From: CAZTTH01 sp964615975
GTDB lineage: Bacteria > Verrucomicrobiota > Lentisphaeria > JABSQK01 > JAJFLO01
DNA length: 6,816 bases
NCBI GenBank assembly: GCA_964615975.1
Contig: CAZTTH010000098.1
Span: 1 to 6,816 of the forward strand
Direction of reading: 5' to 3'
Shown here in pieces: positions 1 to 6,697 of this stretch. A program made the position numbers and the translations under genes. Every line of letters begins with the position of its first letter. Position 1 is the first letter of the stretch. The notes under the pieces are model-generated. The model searched no databases and was not told where the DNA came from. It was given only the letters and a program-made list of their open reading frames with translations.

Positions 1-517
1 CCTGATCGTATCCCATAATTTTGTGCCACGCGGGATTGGCATAAAGAAGATGACCGCCGGGAGAACAACTCATAATCATATCATTGACATTTTCAAAAAG
101 ATCACGATAACGATTCTCGCTTTCACGCAAGCGCTTTTCCATATCATGCTTGTGCAGGGCCATACTGATCGTGGCAATCAGAGATCCGGACTGGATCGGT
201 TTTACCAGATATCCATAAGGTTCAGTACTCTTGGCACGTTCCAAGGTCTTGTCATCGGAATATGCGGTTATATAGATCAATGGCAGATGATAAAGCTGAC
301 GCATTCGATTGGCGGTTTCGATCCCATCAAATTCACCTTTAATGCGGATATCAAGAAGTACAAGATCCACGGGATTACATGCCATGGCGGTCAGCGCTTC
401 TGTGCCTGAGGAAACAGTTGCCAAGACATCATAGCCACTTCGGGTAAGTGTTCTTTGCAGATCTTCGGCAACTAATTCTTCATCTTCGACAATGAGTATT
501 TGCGGTAGTTTGATCAT
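1..517 (-). CDS. Response regulator with REC and PAS domains (3' end cut by window edge)
   Basis: Translating the minus strand from the ATG at 515-517 gives 172 open codons with no stop before the window edge, so the C-terminus is missing. Residues 5-120 are a complete receiver domain: acidic pocket E11-D12 in ILIVEDEE, phospho-acceptor D56 in LVLLDIRI, switch residue T84 in IYITAYS, and K106 in GYLVKP. Residues from about 130 begin a PAS domain (ESENRYRDLFENVNDMI, then YANPAWHKIMGYD), preceded by a short helical linker. The family role is to accept phosphate from a histidine kinase and pass the signal to a C-terminal output. That output lies outside the window; a HisKA_2 kinase or GGDEF domain would be typical, but this is inference. 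The gene starts 60 bases after the sensor kinase stop, so the two are likely co-transcribed partners. No Shine-Dalgarno sequence is visible before the ATG, and no better in-frame start lies upstream. Confidence 0.9.
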   Translation of the reverse strand, partial: MIKLPQILIVEDEELVAEDLQRTLTRSGYDVLATVSSGTEALTAMACNPVDLVLLDIRIKGEFDGIETANRMRQLYHLPLIYITAYSDDKTLERAKSTEPYGYLVKPIQSGSLIATISMALHKHDMEKRLRESENRYRDLFENVNDMIMSCSPGGHLLYANPAWHKIMGYDQ

Positions 518-577
518 ATTTTTTGTTGGGGTGGACAATAATTTACTGGGGACATAACAACTGAGAGTTGATAATGC
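518..577 (-). other. Short spacer between kinase and REC-PAS gene
   Basis: This 60-base gap between the kinase stop and the regulator ATG contains one small perfect inverted repeat, CAACT-GAG-AGTTG (558-570). It has a five-pair stem and no following T-run on the coding strand, so it is not a convincing terminator. No clear promoter or ribosome-binding site is visible, which supports read-through transcription of the two signalling genes. Confidence 0.4.
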
Positions 578-910
578 TTATACACTATCGTTTATGGATA
601 GATTTTTTTTAAGTATTAATCTGATTTCAGCTCCCTGTTCTGGATGTAAAATTTCCAGGCTGCCGCCAATTTGCCTGGTCAGACGGCGGACAATAAGCAA
701 CCCAAGTGTTTTGCTCTGGTCCAGATTCATTTGTGGCGGAAACCCCACACCATCATCGGCAACCACTATGACTATAGAATTGTCAGGCGCGGTTTTCAAT
801 TCTATTCGAATAACTCCCTGAACATGAGCAGGAAAGGCGTGTTTCAAACAATTAGAAATTAGTTCAGCCAAAATCAACCCGCATGGCGTAGCCTGCTCCA
901 AGGAAAAAAG
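578..910 (-). CDS. ATPase (HATPase_c) domain of the sensor kinase, separated by a frameshift
   Basis: This frame holds the catalytic ATP-binding domain that the upstream kinase frame lacks. Visible motifs are the lead-in EQATPCGLI, the N-box AELISNCLKHAFP with its conserved Glu and Asn, the G1 box DDGVGFPP, and the G2 box TLGLLIVRRLTRQIGG, followed by SLEI and AEIRLIL. This order is typical of HisKA_2-type kinases, where PCGLI(L)xELxxNxxKHAF directly follows the dimerisation domain. The N-box usually begins with Asn in this family; here that position is Ala. The only start-like codon at the front is a TTG at 899-901, with no ribosome-binding site. I therefore read this as the C-terminal part of the kinase, joined through the T-run at 904-909, rather than as an independent gene. 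Restoring one T gives one protein of 766 residues. The stop is the TAA at 578-580. Confidence 0.85.
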   Translation of the reverse strand, partial: LFSLEQATPCGLILAELISNCLKHAFPAHVQGVIRIELKTAPDNSIVIVVADDGVGFPPQMNLDQSKTLGLLIVRRLTRQIGGSLEILHPEQGAEIRLILKKNLSINDSV

Positions 911-2877
911 ATTTGTTCCAAATCCATTTTAAGATGGATTTTATCAGCCCGTGAACCATAAAACGATAGTAAAATGGAAGATAATTTACGAATATATGCC
1001 GAAAAATCAATATGGGATAAGGTTTCATCATGATACAAATTTTCATGGATTAATGCCATTGCCTGAATGCGATTTTGACATTCTTGAAGTTGAATAACCG
1101 CCATTTCAGATGTTAATTCGTCCGCCTGCAGACGGAGTAGACTGGCGATTACTTGAAAATTATTTTTAACTCGATGATGAATCTCGCGCAGCATGACTTC
1201 TTTTTCGTGATTAGCCAATGAAAGTTCAACAGTCCGACGATTGACCTGTTCTTCAACATTTGCGGTTTGACCAGTAGTAATGAGTAACAGCACCCCAAAA
1301 CTACTGGCGAAAATCAATCCCCAGGCAAGTATACCAAATGCCTGTAATGATAATGTGCGATTTTGAGTATGATAGTTCGGAGAAGGTGAAAATTTGATCT
1401 CCCACTGTCTACCCCCGATCTCAATGGTTTCATGCCACGCATGAAGCCCATTCGCCGTTGGTTTGTCACCAACGTTGTCACTTTCGGTGGTTGGTGACAC
1501 TCGACCGGAATACAAAACAGCGTTCCCCTTTGCCGCCATGGTATCATGAATGCTCAGATTAAAATTCTCTATAATTTGATCTTTCATAACATTATCGATT
1601 AACCGTTTTATGTCCATGAAAGCGACGAGCATGCCTTTCGGGGAAGCCTGGCTTTCATTACCTGATTCATTCACTGTATCAGGATCAAAAACAGGAAGAA
1701 AAAATAGTATTATTGATTGATTATAGCTTATCGGTTTCAGTTTGATTCTACCAGTTGCGGCCATGGATTTGGCAGCAAGCGCGCGAGTTATCGCTTTTTG
1801 TTGGTCCATCTCGGATGCAAGATCGTATCCAACTACCAGTTGATTGTCACTGGCCGGGACCATATAAAGAACTGGATAATATTCGCTTCTCGGTGTTGTT
1901 AGTGTTAACTGATTGTGCTCATCTAATTCGGTAATGTGGAAATCTTTGAACCCTTCTTGGCACATATTCATTTCAAATTCAACACGATCAATATTTCTTA
2001 TCAAAGGATTCCAGGAAATAGCCTTTAATTCAGGTCGAATCCGGATCAAATTTTCAGTGACATTATGAAAGACATCTCTATTAATCACATCGAAAGTATA
2101 AAAAAAGCTCTTGAGAACAGTCAATCCTTCGAATAAAAAATCGAATCGGTTTTTAATCAATTTTGTCAATATTTCTGATTGTTGATAGAGTTCCTTCTGT
2201 TGACGATCTATCTCTCGATGACTGGCAAAAATAAAAAGTTTTATCACAATTATGTATGATACGACTATTGGCATTGACACCGTGAGTTGACGATTTAGCC
2301 AGCCTGATTGGGGGGTAGTTAAAATAATAATAATCAGAGTGCCGACAGTGATTACCCCTAGAGTGTCTCCTACCCACCATGTCCACCAATTGTATAATAC
2401 CCCATTGGGTTGAATCCGTTGTGTCCACCACAAGCTGCCAACTCCCACGGTCGCGCTGATCAGACAACTAATCGGTCCTCCCAGGGTCATAAACCTGGCG
2501 ATGTCTTTGACCTTAAATAAGTAGTATGGATATCTTACATATTTTCTTATCAGCCAGGCGCCACACAAGGCTTGCAGGGTGGCACCCATGCCAATATCAA
2601 CGGCCAATCCAAGTGATTTTACAATAGTAAGCAGTGAACTGTCATTAAATGACGTACCGACATTAATCAAAAATGATCCGATTAATATCCCTGGCCATAA
2701 TTGAAATCCATAGAGTAATAATGCCGCTAATGCAATTCCTGAAGGGGGCCAAACAGCGGTGGCATATCCGGGGGGAATCGCCAAGAGCAGTCCCAGCTTT
2801 CCAGCGATCCAATATGCAACTGCCAAAATCATAACTTTGATCAGCCAGTCATACCATGATCGCAAGGTATTATTCAT
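874..2877 (-). CDS. Membrane sensor histidine kinase, MASE1-CHASE-HisKA_2 (frame broken before the ATPase domain)
   Basis: The 667-residue frame begins at an ATG (2875-2877). Residues 10-215 form a multi-helix MASE1 membrane sensor, with its hallmark WPPSGIALAALLL at about 43-55. Residues 240-425 look like an extracytoplasmic CHASE domain: LKAISWNPLI near 285-293, YPVLYMVPAS, then VVGYDLASE near 348-356. A second periplasmic stretch to about 505 is followed by a transmembrane helix (512-536) and a coiled linker. The HisKA_2 dimerisation and phosphotransfer domain carries LREIHHRVKNNFQVIASLL (563-581); the phospho-acceptor is the His of HRVKNN. Reading then passes through TTTTTT and ends after about nine out-of-frame residues, so this frame alone has no ATP-binding domain and could not autophosphorylate. 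The ATPase domain continues in the -1 frame down to 578. By the family's role it should sense an external small molecule and phosphorylate the adjacent REC-PAS protein; the ligand is unknown. By eye this gene is AT-richer than the right-hand operon. Confidence 0.88.
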   Translation of the reverse strand: MNNTLRSWYDWLIKVMILAVAYWIAGKLGLLLAIPPGYATAVWPPSGIALAALLLYGFQLWPGILIGSFLINVGTSFNDSSLLTIVKSLGLAVDIGMGATLQALCGAWLIRKYVRYPYYLFKVKDIARFMTLGGPISCLISATVGVGSLWWTQRIQPNGVLYNWWTWWVGDTLGVITVGTLIIIILTTPQSGWLNRQLTVSMPIVVSYIIVIKLFIFASHREIDRQQKELYQQSEILTKLIKNRFDFLFEGLTVLKSFFYTFDVINRDVFHNVTENLIRIRPELKAISWNPLIRNIDRVEFEMNMCQEGFKDFHITELDEHNQLTLTTPRSEYYPVLYMVPASDNQLVVGYDLASEMDQQKAITRALAAKSMAATGRIKLKPISYNQSIILFFLPVFDPDTVNESGNESQASPKGMLVAFMDIKRLIDNVMKDQIIENFNLSIHDTMAAKGNAVLYSGRVSPTTESDNVGDKPTANGLHAWHETIEIGGRQWEIKFSPSPNYHTQNRTLSLQAFGILAWGLIFASSFGVLLLITTGQTANVEEQVNRRTVELSLANHEKEVMLREIHHRVKNNFQVIASLLRLQADELTSEMAVIQLQECQNRIQAMALIHENLYHDETLSHIDFSAYIRKLSSILLSFYGSRADKIHLKMDLEQIFFPWSRLRHAG
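881..896 (-). other. Small hairpin just downstream of the kinase frameshift site
   Basis: On the coding strand GCAGGC (896-891) pairs with GCC-A-TGC (887-881), giving a six-pair GC-rich stem with one bulged A and the loop TAC. It begins 7 bases after the T-run, a spacing seen in -1 ribosomal frameshift signals. The same bases also encode conserved residues (EQATPCG), so the pairing may be chance. The slippery sequence C TTT TTT C is not an ideal X XXY YYZ heptamer, because the P-site Phe tRNA would mismatch at CTT. Confidence 0.25.
904..909 (-). other. Frameshift site: six-T run between HisKA_2 and ATPase domains of the kinase
   Basis: On the coding strand the six T's encode Phe657-Phe658 of the upstream frame. 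Beyond them that frame leaves the family consensus and stops at 874. Reading one base back instead gives Ser-Leu-Glu-Gln-Ala-Thr-Pro-Cys-Gly-Leu-Ile, the expected entry into the ATPase domain. A seven-T run would restore a single frame over 578-2877. Because the change is in a homopolymer and the downstream domain is undamaged, a sequencing or assembly indel or a very recent mutation is the simplest reading. Phase variation by slippage is possible but unproven. Confidence 0.85.
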
Positions 2878-2927
2878 TATTTAAATTAACTTTTTATAAT
2901 GAAAATGTTATGGGGATTTATTTACTC

Positions 2928-2955
2928 TTAATAATCAATGTGTTTGATTTGACAA
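2928..2955 (-). promoter_or_regulatory. Second candidate promoter with an inverted repeat in its spacer
   Basis: On the minus strand TTGTCA (2955-2950) is followed after 16 bases by TATTAA (2933-2928). The plus strand shows the inverted repeat AATCAA (2933-2938), five bases, TTGATT (2944-2949). The repeat fills most of the spacer, where a regulator could bind. The region is AT-rich, so chance matches are likely; this is a weak call and an alternative to the candidate at 2971-2999. Confidence 0.22.
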
Positions 2956-2970
2956 TCAGATTTTGATTTT

Positions 2971-2999
2971 AGCATATCCGAAGATTTTGTGAATGCCAA
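2971..2999 (-). promoter_or_regulatory. Candidate sigma70-type promoter for the sensor kinase
   Basis: On the minus strand TTGGCA (2999-2994; five of six matches to TTGACA) is followed after 17 bases by TATGCT (2976-2971; four of six matches to TATAAT). It lies about 95 bases upstream of the kinase ATG in the AT-rich gap after the phosphodiesterase gene, where a new transcript would be expected. Assigned by eye only. Confidence 0.4.
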
Positions 3000-3030
3000 C
3001 TGGGTAAAAATTATGAAATACAGAGATAAT

Positions 3031-5448
3031 TTATCCAAGCTCAATATCCGCGATTAACGGGAGATGATCGGAAGCCATGCAGGTCAACTTGGTTCGTGGC
3101 ACCCGCGATGACAACACCTTGATATCGGCACTGGTAAAAATGTAATCGATCCTGCCGATGGGGAAACGACCAAACCAGGTGTTACGGGGAGTATCGATCA
3201 AGTTTTTACCTTGTACATCGTGAAGACGATCGACCAGCCGCCGATACAAAGGAGAATAAGGCAGGGTATTAAAATCTCCGCAAAGCACGAAACAAGATCG
3301 GCATTGTTCATTGCCCGACCATTCATTTCCCAATAAGGCAGTGATTTGCAGGCGTCTTTCATTCAAGGTCAGCCCCAGATGAGTATTGATCAATTGCAAT
3401 TTTTCGCCCTGGACTTCGATCTCAACCCAGATCGCGCCGCGGGTTTCCAAATCCGGCCTGAGTGGTGGCGTTGGCAATGATCCGTTTTTAATCAACCGAC
3501 AGGGTAATGGGGTCAGAATGGCATCGCCATATTCCTCCTCTTCATACTTCAATGCAGGATGAAAATGACAGGACATATTCAAGGTTCGGGCCAGGATGTC
3601 GGCCTGATCCAGCAGTGAAGTCCGATCGCGCCTCACATCCAATTCCTGCAAGGCGATTATATCAGGTTGATAGCGGGCGATCGTTCGCGCAATGCGCAAC
3701 GGGGCGAGTTTACCATCCATGCCAATACAACTATGGACATTATAGGTCATTATCCGGACCTTTTTTTCGCGGGTTGATGGGATCGATACATAACCGAATT
3801 GACCATTGGAGTTCGAGGCCTCACGAAGATGATTTCTGATCGCATGATGCAGGTCAATGGGGCGCAAATAAGTTTTCTCGCCTGGTGGCAGCGGAACATC
3901 ATCAGGCAACAAGGCAAATGCCCGGGTCTCCTCATACCCCGGTCCGGCATGCGCGCCGTTTTCGCGGGGAAAACTTAAACAAGGTCCATTCTGACGCCAG
4001 CCGGAAATGACAAATGAACCCGCGCTGGGATGATGAACAAGGGTGACTAAATCATCTGCTATCTCATTGATAAAAGGATGTGCCTCCCCAAATAATTCTT
4101 CCCTTTCATCCGGCAGCATGTACTCGCCGTTTTCCGTCCAAGCCTGTGCGGTTTGTTCCGCCCCGCGGATTAACACTAACGGGATTTTGCCCTGATGCGC
4201 CATTGCCCTGGCGATCAATGGATAATCATGAACCGGAATTTCACCCCGTGGATAGACATGACCAATGGGACCTTGCGCCGCTACCTCTGCCAGCGCGGCG
4301 GGGATAGAAGATCCATTGTTTTCATCCTGAGATGGGTCTTGTGGTCCGGATTTAAGCCACGTGATGCGTTGCAGCTGCATCCCCTCCTGCATGGGATACC
4401 CAGATGACACGGGCGAGGTTTTCAGGTAATCGGCCAGGATATCATTGATCACCTTATCAACGGGAAAACCATGCAGCCGTTGAAAGGAAAGAGTTTCTTC
4501 CTGGCCATGATCAGAATAAATCCATAAGTCATAATGACAATATGTGGATGTCGCGGCAGCATGCCAAAGCTGTTCGATGGCACGATCAATTCCCTTCAAC
4601 GTCCAATGGGCAAATGCAGAGGTGGGGCCACGACGATGAGCTTGTTCATCAAAACCGAGATAATTGAGGTGAATCATTTTAATGCCGCGCGCGATGTCGA
4701 TTTTGGCGCCGATGGTGGTGAGTTCCCGCATCAGAATACAGATGCCGATGCGGGTGGGAACAAACAGCAGTTCCTTGATGAAATCGCGGCCGTGAATTAT
4801 ACCGGTGAAAAAATCATGAACCGCAAGCATTCCCTCGATCACAGTCAATGCCAGGATTCGCGCTGCCATCCAGCCATGCATCAACATCACCAGGACAAAA
4901 CTCAGGGGATGTGTATTCTTGATGATTTTCCCCCACCCTTTGCTGGCTGGACAAAAATGAGCTTCCGCGGCGCCGCCGGTATATATGTCGGCATAGACAC
5001 ACCCATCCGCACACACCCCAGGGTAATGTTGCTTCAAACGGGATTCGATGGTGGCGGCGGCATCTAAATTGAGCATGGATAAGATCCTGCCTGAGGTATG
5101 ATCCTTAAACTTGAATGCTGGCACGATGCATTTAATCCCATAGAACAACTCCCCCTGAAATGCGGGTGTCGAGGACGGCAACCCTGAGTACATCGTGTGC
5201 AACCGATAATCCTCCATTTCGATCAGGGATTTGAGGAAAGGCAGACGATGATTTTCCATCGCGCTCTCAAACTGGGTTTTAGCCAAGCCGTCGATTTGTA
5301 TCATAATCAACCCATTGCGATCGATGGCCGGCTCCGGTCGGGGATAAGACAAGAGTCGTCGCGCCCACTCCCGACGGCTGAATAGACGGCGCAATTTTAT
5401 CAGGTAAGATTCCAATCTGGCAATCATGATACGGTCAGCGATCCTCAT
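3031..5448 (-). CDS. Two-domain hydrolase: NPP-type phosphodiesterase fused to an endonuclease/exonuclease/phosphatase domain
   Basis: The protein has 805 residues and two complete enzyme domains. Residues 45-510 are an alkaline-phosphatase-superfamily phosphodiesterase of the nucleotide pyrophosphatase type. Metal ligands and nucleophile appear in the expected order: D53 (IQIDGL), T94 (GLPSSTPAFQGELFYG), D267 and H271 (GFDEQAHRRGP), D313-H314 (YSDHGQ) and H500 (NGAHAGPG). Residues about 182-240 form a hydrophobic helical insert that suggests membrane association; there is no signal peptide. Residues 564-803 are an EEP-fold phosphohydrolase with N570 (TYNVHS), E602 (LQELD), H690 (NTHLGL), D725 and N727 (GDFNTLP), D768 (RIDYIF) and S793-D794-H795 (SDHLPL). 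Both halves should cleave phosphoester bonds with divalent metals. The substrate is unknown; a lipid or glycolipid phosphodiester is inferred from the coupled glycosyltransferase. The chosen ATG overlaps that gene by 14 bases. Met8 (5425-5427), just after the upstream stop, is an alternative; neither start has a Shine-Dalgarno. Confidence 0.88.
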   Translation of the reverse strand: MRIADRIMIARLESYLIKLRRLFSRREWARRLLSYPRPEPAIDRNGLIMIQIDGLAKTQFESAMENHRLPFLKSLIEMEDYRLHTMYSGLPSSTPAFQGELFYGIKCIVPAFKFKDHTSGRILSMLNLDAAATIESRLKQHYPGVCADGCVYADIYTGGAAEAHFCPASKGWGKIIKNTHPLSFVLVMLMHGWMAARILALTVIEGMLAVHDFFTGIIHGRDFIKELLFVPTRIGICILMRELTTIGAKIDIARGIKMIHLNYLGFDEQAHRRGPTSAFAHWTLKGIDRAIEQLWHAAATSTYCHYDLWIYSDHGQEETLSFQRLHGFPVDKVINDILADYLKTSPVSSGYPMQEGMQLQRITWLKSGPQDPSQDENNGSSIPAALAEVAAQGPIGHVYPRGEIPVHDYPLIARAMAHQGKIPLVLIRGAEQTAQAWTENGEYMLPDEREELFGEAHPFINEIADDLVTLVHHPSAGSFVISGWRQNGPCLSFPRENGAHAGPGYEETRAFALLPDDVPLPPGEKTYLRPIDLHHAIRNHLREASNSNGQFGYVSIPSTREKKVRIMTYNVHSCIGMDGKLAPLRIARTIARYQPDIIALQELDVRRDRTSLLDQADILARTLNMSCHFHPALKYEEEEYGDAILTPLPCRLIKNGSLPTPPLRPDLETRGAIWVEIEVQGEKLQLINTHLGLTLNERRLQITALLGNEWSGNEQCRSCFVLCGDFNTLPYSPLYRRLVDRLHDVQGKNLIDTPRNTWFGRFPIGRIDYIFTSADIKVLSSRVPRTKLTCMASDHLPLIADIELG

Positions 5449-6697
5449 GAATTGCCGCGGTTAGGGCATGGAGGCGATTGTGCCACAGTTGCCATTCATC
5501 TCCCAATAGACGCCATGGCATTGTAAGCCTGCCTGGAGTTGCCTTGGTGGTTAGGTCCAGGCACGCTTGCCGGTAAAGTTCCAGGCATTGCCGGGTTGTT
5601 CTTTCCAATGAAAATTCATCGGCTTTCAAGCGACAGTGGGCGCGCACTACTTCACGTTCCGAGCGGTTGAGGCGATATACCCAATCCAATGCCAAAACCA
5701 TGTCCTGAACCGATTCATGCTTGACCATGCGGCCGTTTTCTTCGTCAACTACCAGGTCGCGCACCCCGTTGGCATCCAGGGCGACAATCGGTGTCCCCGC
5801 TGCCATGGCTTCGGTTAATACCATTCCTTGCGTTTCGGATTTGGAAGTAAAGAGAAAGACATCGTAGGCATGATAAATATCAATTAATTCCTGCCCTGTT
5901 TTCATCCCCAGAAAATGTGCCCGCTCCTGCACCTTCATGTCGGTCATGATTTTCTCCATTTCAATCCGGGCGTTGCCATCGCCGGCAACTAAAAAATGGA
6001 CTTGGTCATTGAGTTGCAGGAAGGCAGCAGTCACCCGCGCCAGAAACAACAGGTTTTTTTCCTTCGCCAGCCGACCAGTATGGCCAATCACAAATGCGCA
6101 CTCTGGTATGCCGGCAGCGGCACGAATTTTATCTCCGTCTCCGCTCTCATATCGCGTTATATCGACACCGGTAGGAATCACAGTGATCGGAGATTCGGTT
6201 CCCCGCTCAAGCAATAATTTATGGATATCCGTACTGGGAGCAATGACCCGATCACAGAGATTGGTATACCCGGTCGCCAGTTCAATGATAAACCGTTTGA
6301 GCATTTCCGAATCCAATGGCAGATAATGGGTGTATTCCTCATACAGGGTGTGGTGGGTAAAGATCAGCGGTAGCGAATAAAATTCAGCAAGCCGCACGGC
6401 GGTGTCTCCGAGTAAAAAAGGATGATGAGAGTGGACGATTTCCGGTTGAAATTCTTCAAGTTTTTTTGAAACAAATATCGGCAGGGGCAGGCGCACGGAA
6501 AAATCACTGCCAAAGATATGGCGTTTGGCTGCCACTCTGATGGTATCGATTTCATCAGTGGGCATGCCATCAAATTCTGGCGCCACAATCATTACCCGAT
6601 GGCCGAATTTTCGATACATCCGGGTAAAAGCGGCAATTGAGTTGGCGACTCCTCCCACATGGGGCAGATAAGTATTACTGACCATGACGATGTTCAC
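5435..6697 (-). CDS. GT4-family glycosyltransferase, possibly acting on a diacylglycerol-type lipid
   Basis: This GT-B fold enzyme (420 residues from the chosen start) would transfer a sugar from a nucleotide-sugar donor at the cytoplasmic membrane face. The N-terminal acceptor half has the family opening NIVMVSNTYLPHVGGVANS, then IVHSHHPFLLG (near 87-97) and FTHHTLYEEYTHYLP. The donor half has VIPTGVD (173-179), GHTGRLAKEKN (205-215), FLVAGDG, and the EX7E motif in SETQGMVLTEAMAAGTPIV (E288 and E296). The early segments resemble diacylglycerol glucosyltransferases and PimB-like enzymes, so a lipid acceptor is likely but not proven. About 35 extra residues rich in Trp and Arg follow the usual C-terminal helix. 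I chose the GTG at 6695-6697 because family members begin at (M)NIVMVSN; a GGAG lies 11 bases before it. An in-frame TTG at 6734-6736 would add 13 unlike-family residues, and an ATG at 6683-6685 is too internal. The gene overlaps the next by 14 bases. Confidence 0.88.
   Translation of the reverse strand: MNIVMVSNTYLPHVGGVANSIAAFTRMYRKFGHRVMIVAPEFDGMPTDEIDTIRVAAKRHIFGSDFSVRLPLPIFVSKKLEEFQPEIVHSHHPFLLGDTAVRLAEFYSLPLIFTHHTLYEEYTHYLPLDSEMLKRFIIELATGYTNLCDRVIAPSTDIHKLLLERGTESPITVIPTGVDITRYESGDGDKIRAAAGIPECAFVIGHTGRLAKEKNLLFLARVTAAFLQLNDQVHFLVAGDGNARIEMEKIMTDMKVQERAHFLGMKTGQELIDIYHAYDVFLFTSKSETQGMVLTEAMAAGTPIVALDANGVRDLVVDEENGRMVKHESVQDMVLALDWVYRLNRSEREVVRAHCRLKADEFSLERTTRQCLELYRQACLDLTTKATPGRLTMPWRLLGDEWQLWHNRLHALTAAIHEDR

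Noticed and set aside
23..409. Plus-strand open frame of 128 codons
   Set aside because: It lies opposite the REC-PAS gene, whose receiver residues are all recognisable on the minus strand. The plus-strand translation has no recognisable domain, so it is an antisense shadow.
558..570. Inverted repeat CAACT-GAG-AGTTG as a terminator of the kinase gene
   Set aside because: The stem is only five pairs and no T-run follows on the coding strand.
578..901. A separate small ATPase protein starting at the TTG at 899-901
   Set aside because: No ribosome-binding site is visible, the start would sit inside the conserved HisKA_2/HATPase junction, and the preceding frame ends exactly where this domain should be joined. 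It is better explained as the displaced C-terminus of the kinase.
2978..2987. ATC-TTCG-GAT mini-hairpin after the phosphodiesterase gene as a terminator
   Set aside because: It has three base pairs only, and no run of T follows on the minus strand.
4534..5067. Plus-strand open frame of 177 codons opposite the phosphodiesterase gene
   Set aside because: It is fully covered by the minus-strand NPP-type domain, which contains conserved metal ligands here. The plus-strand product is rich in His, Cys and Gly without family features and shows no ribosome-binding site.
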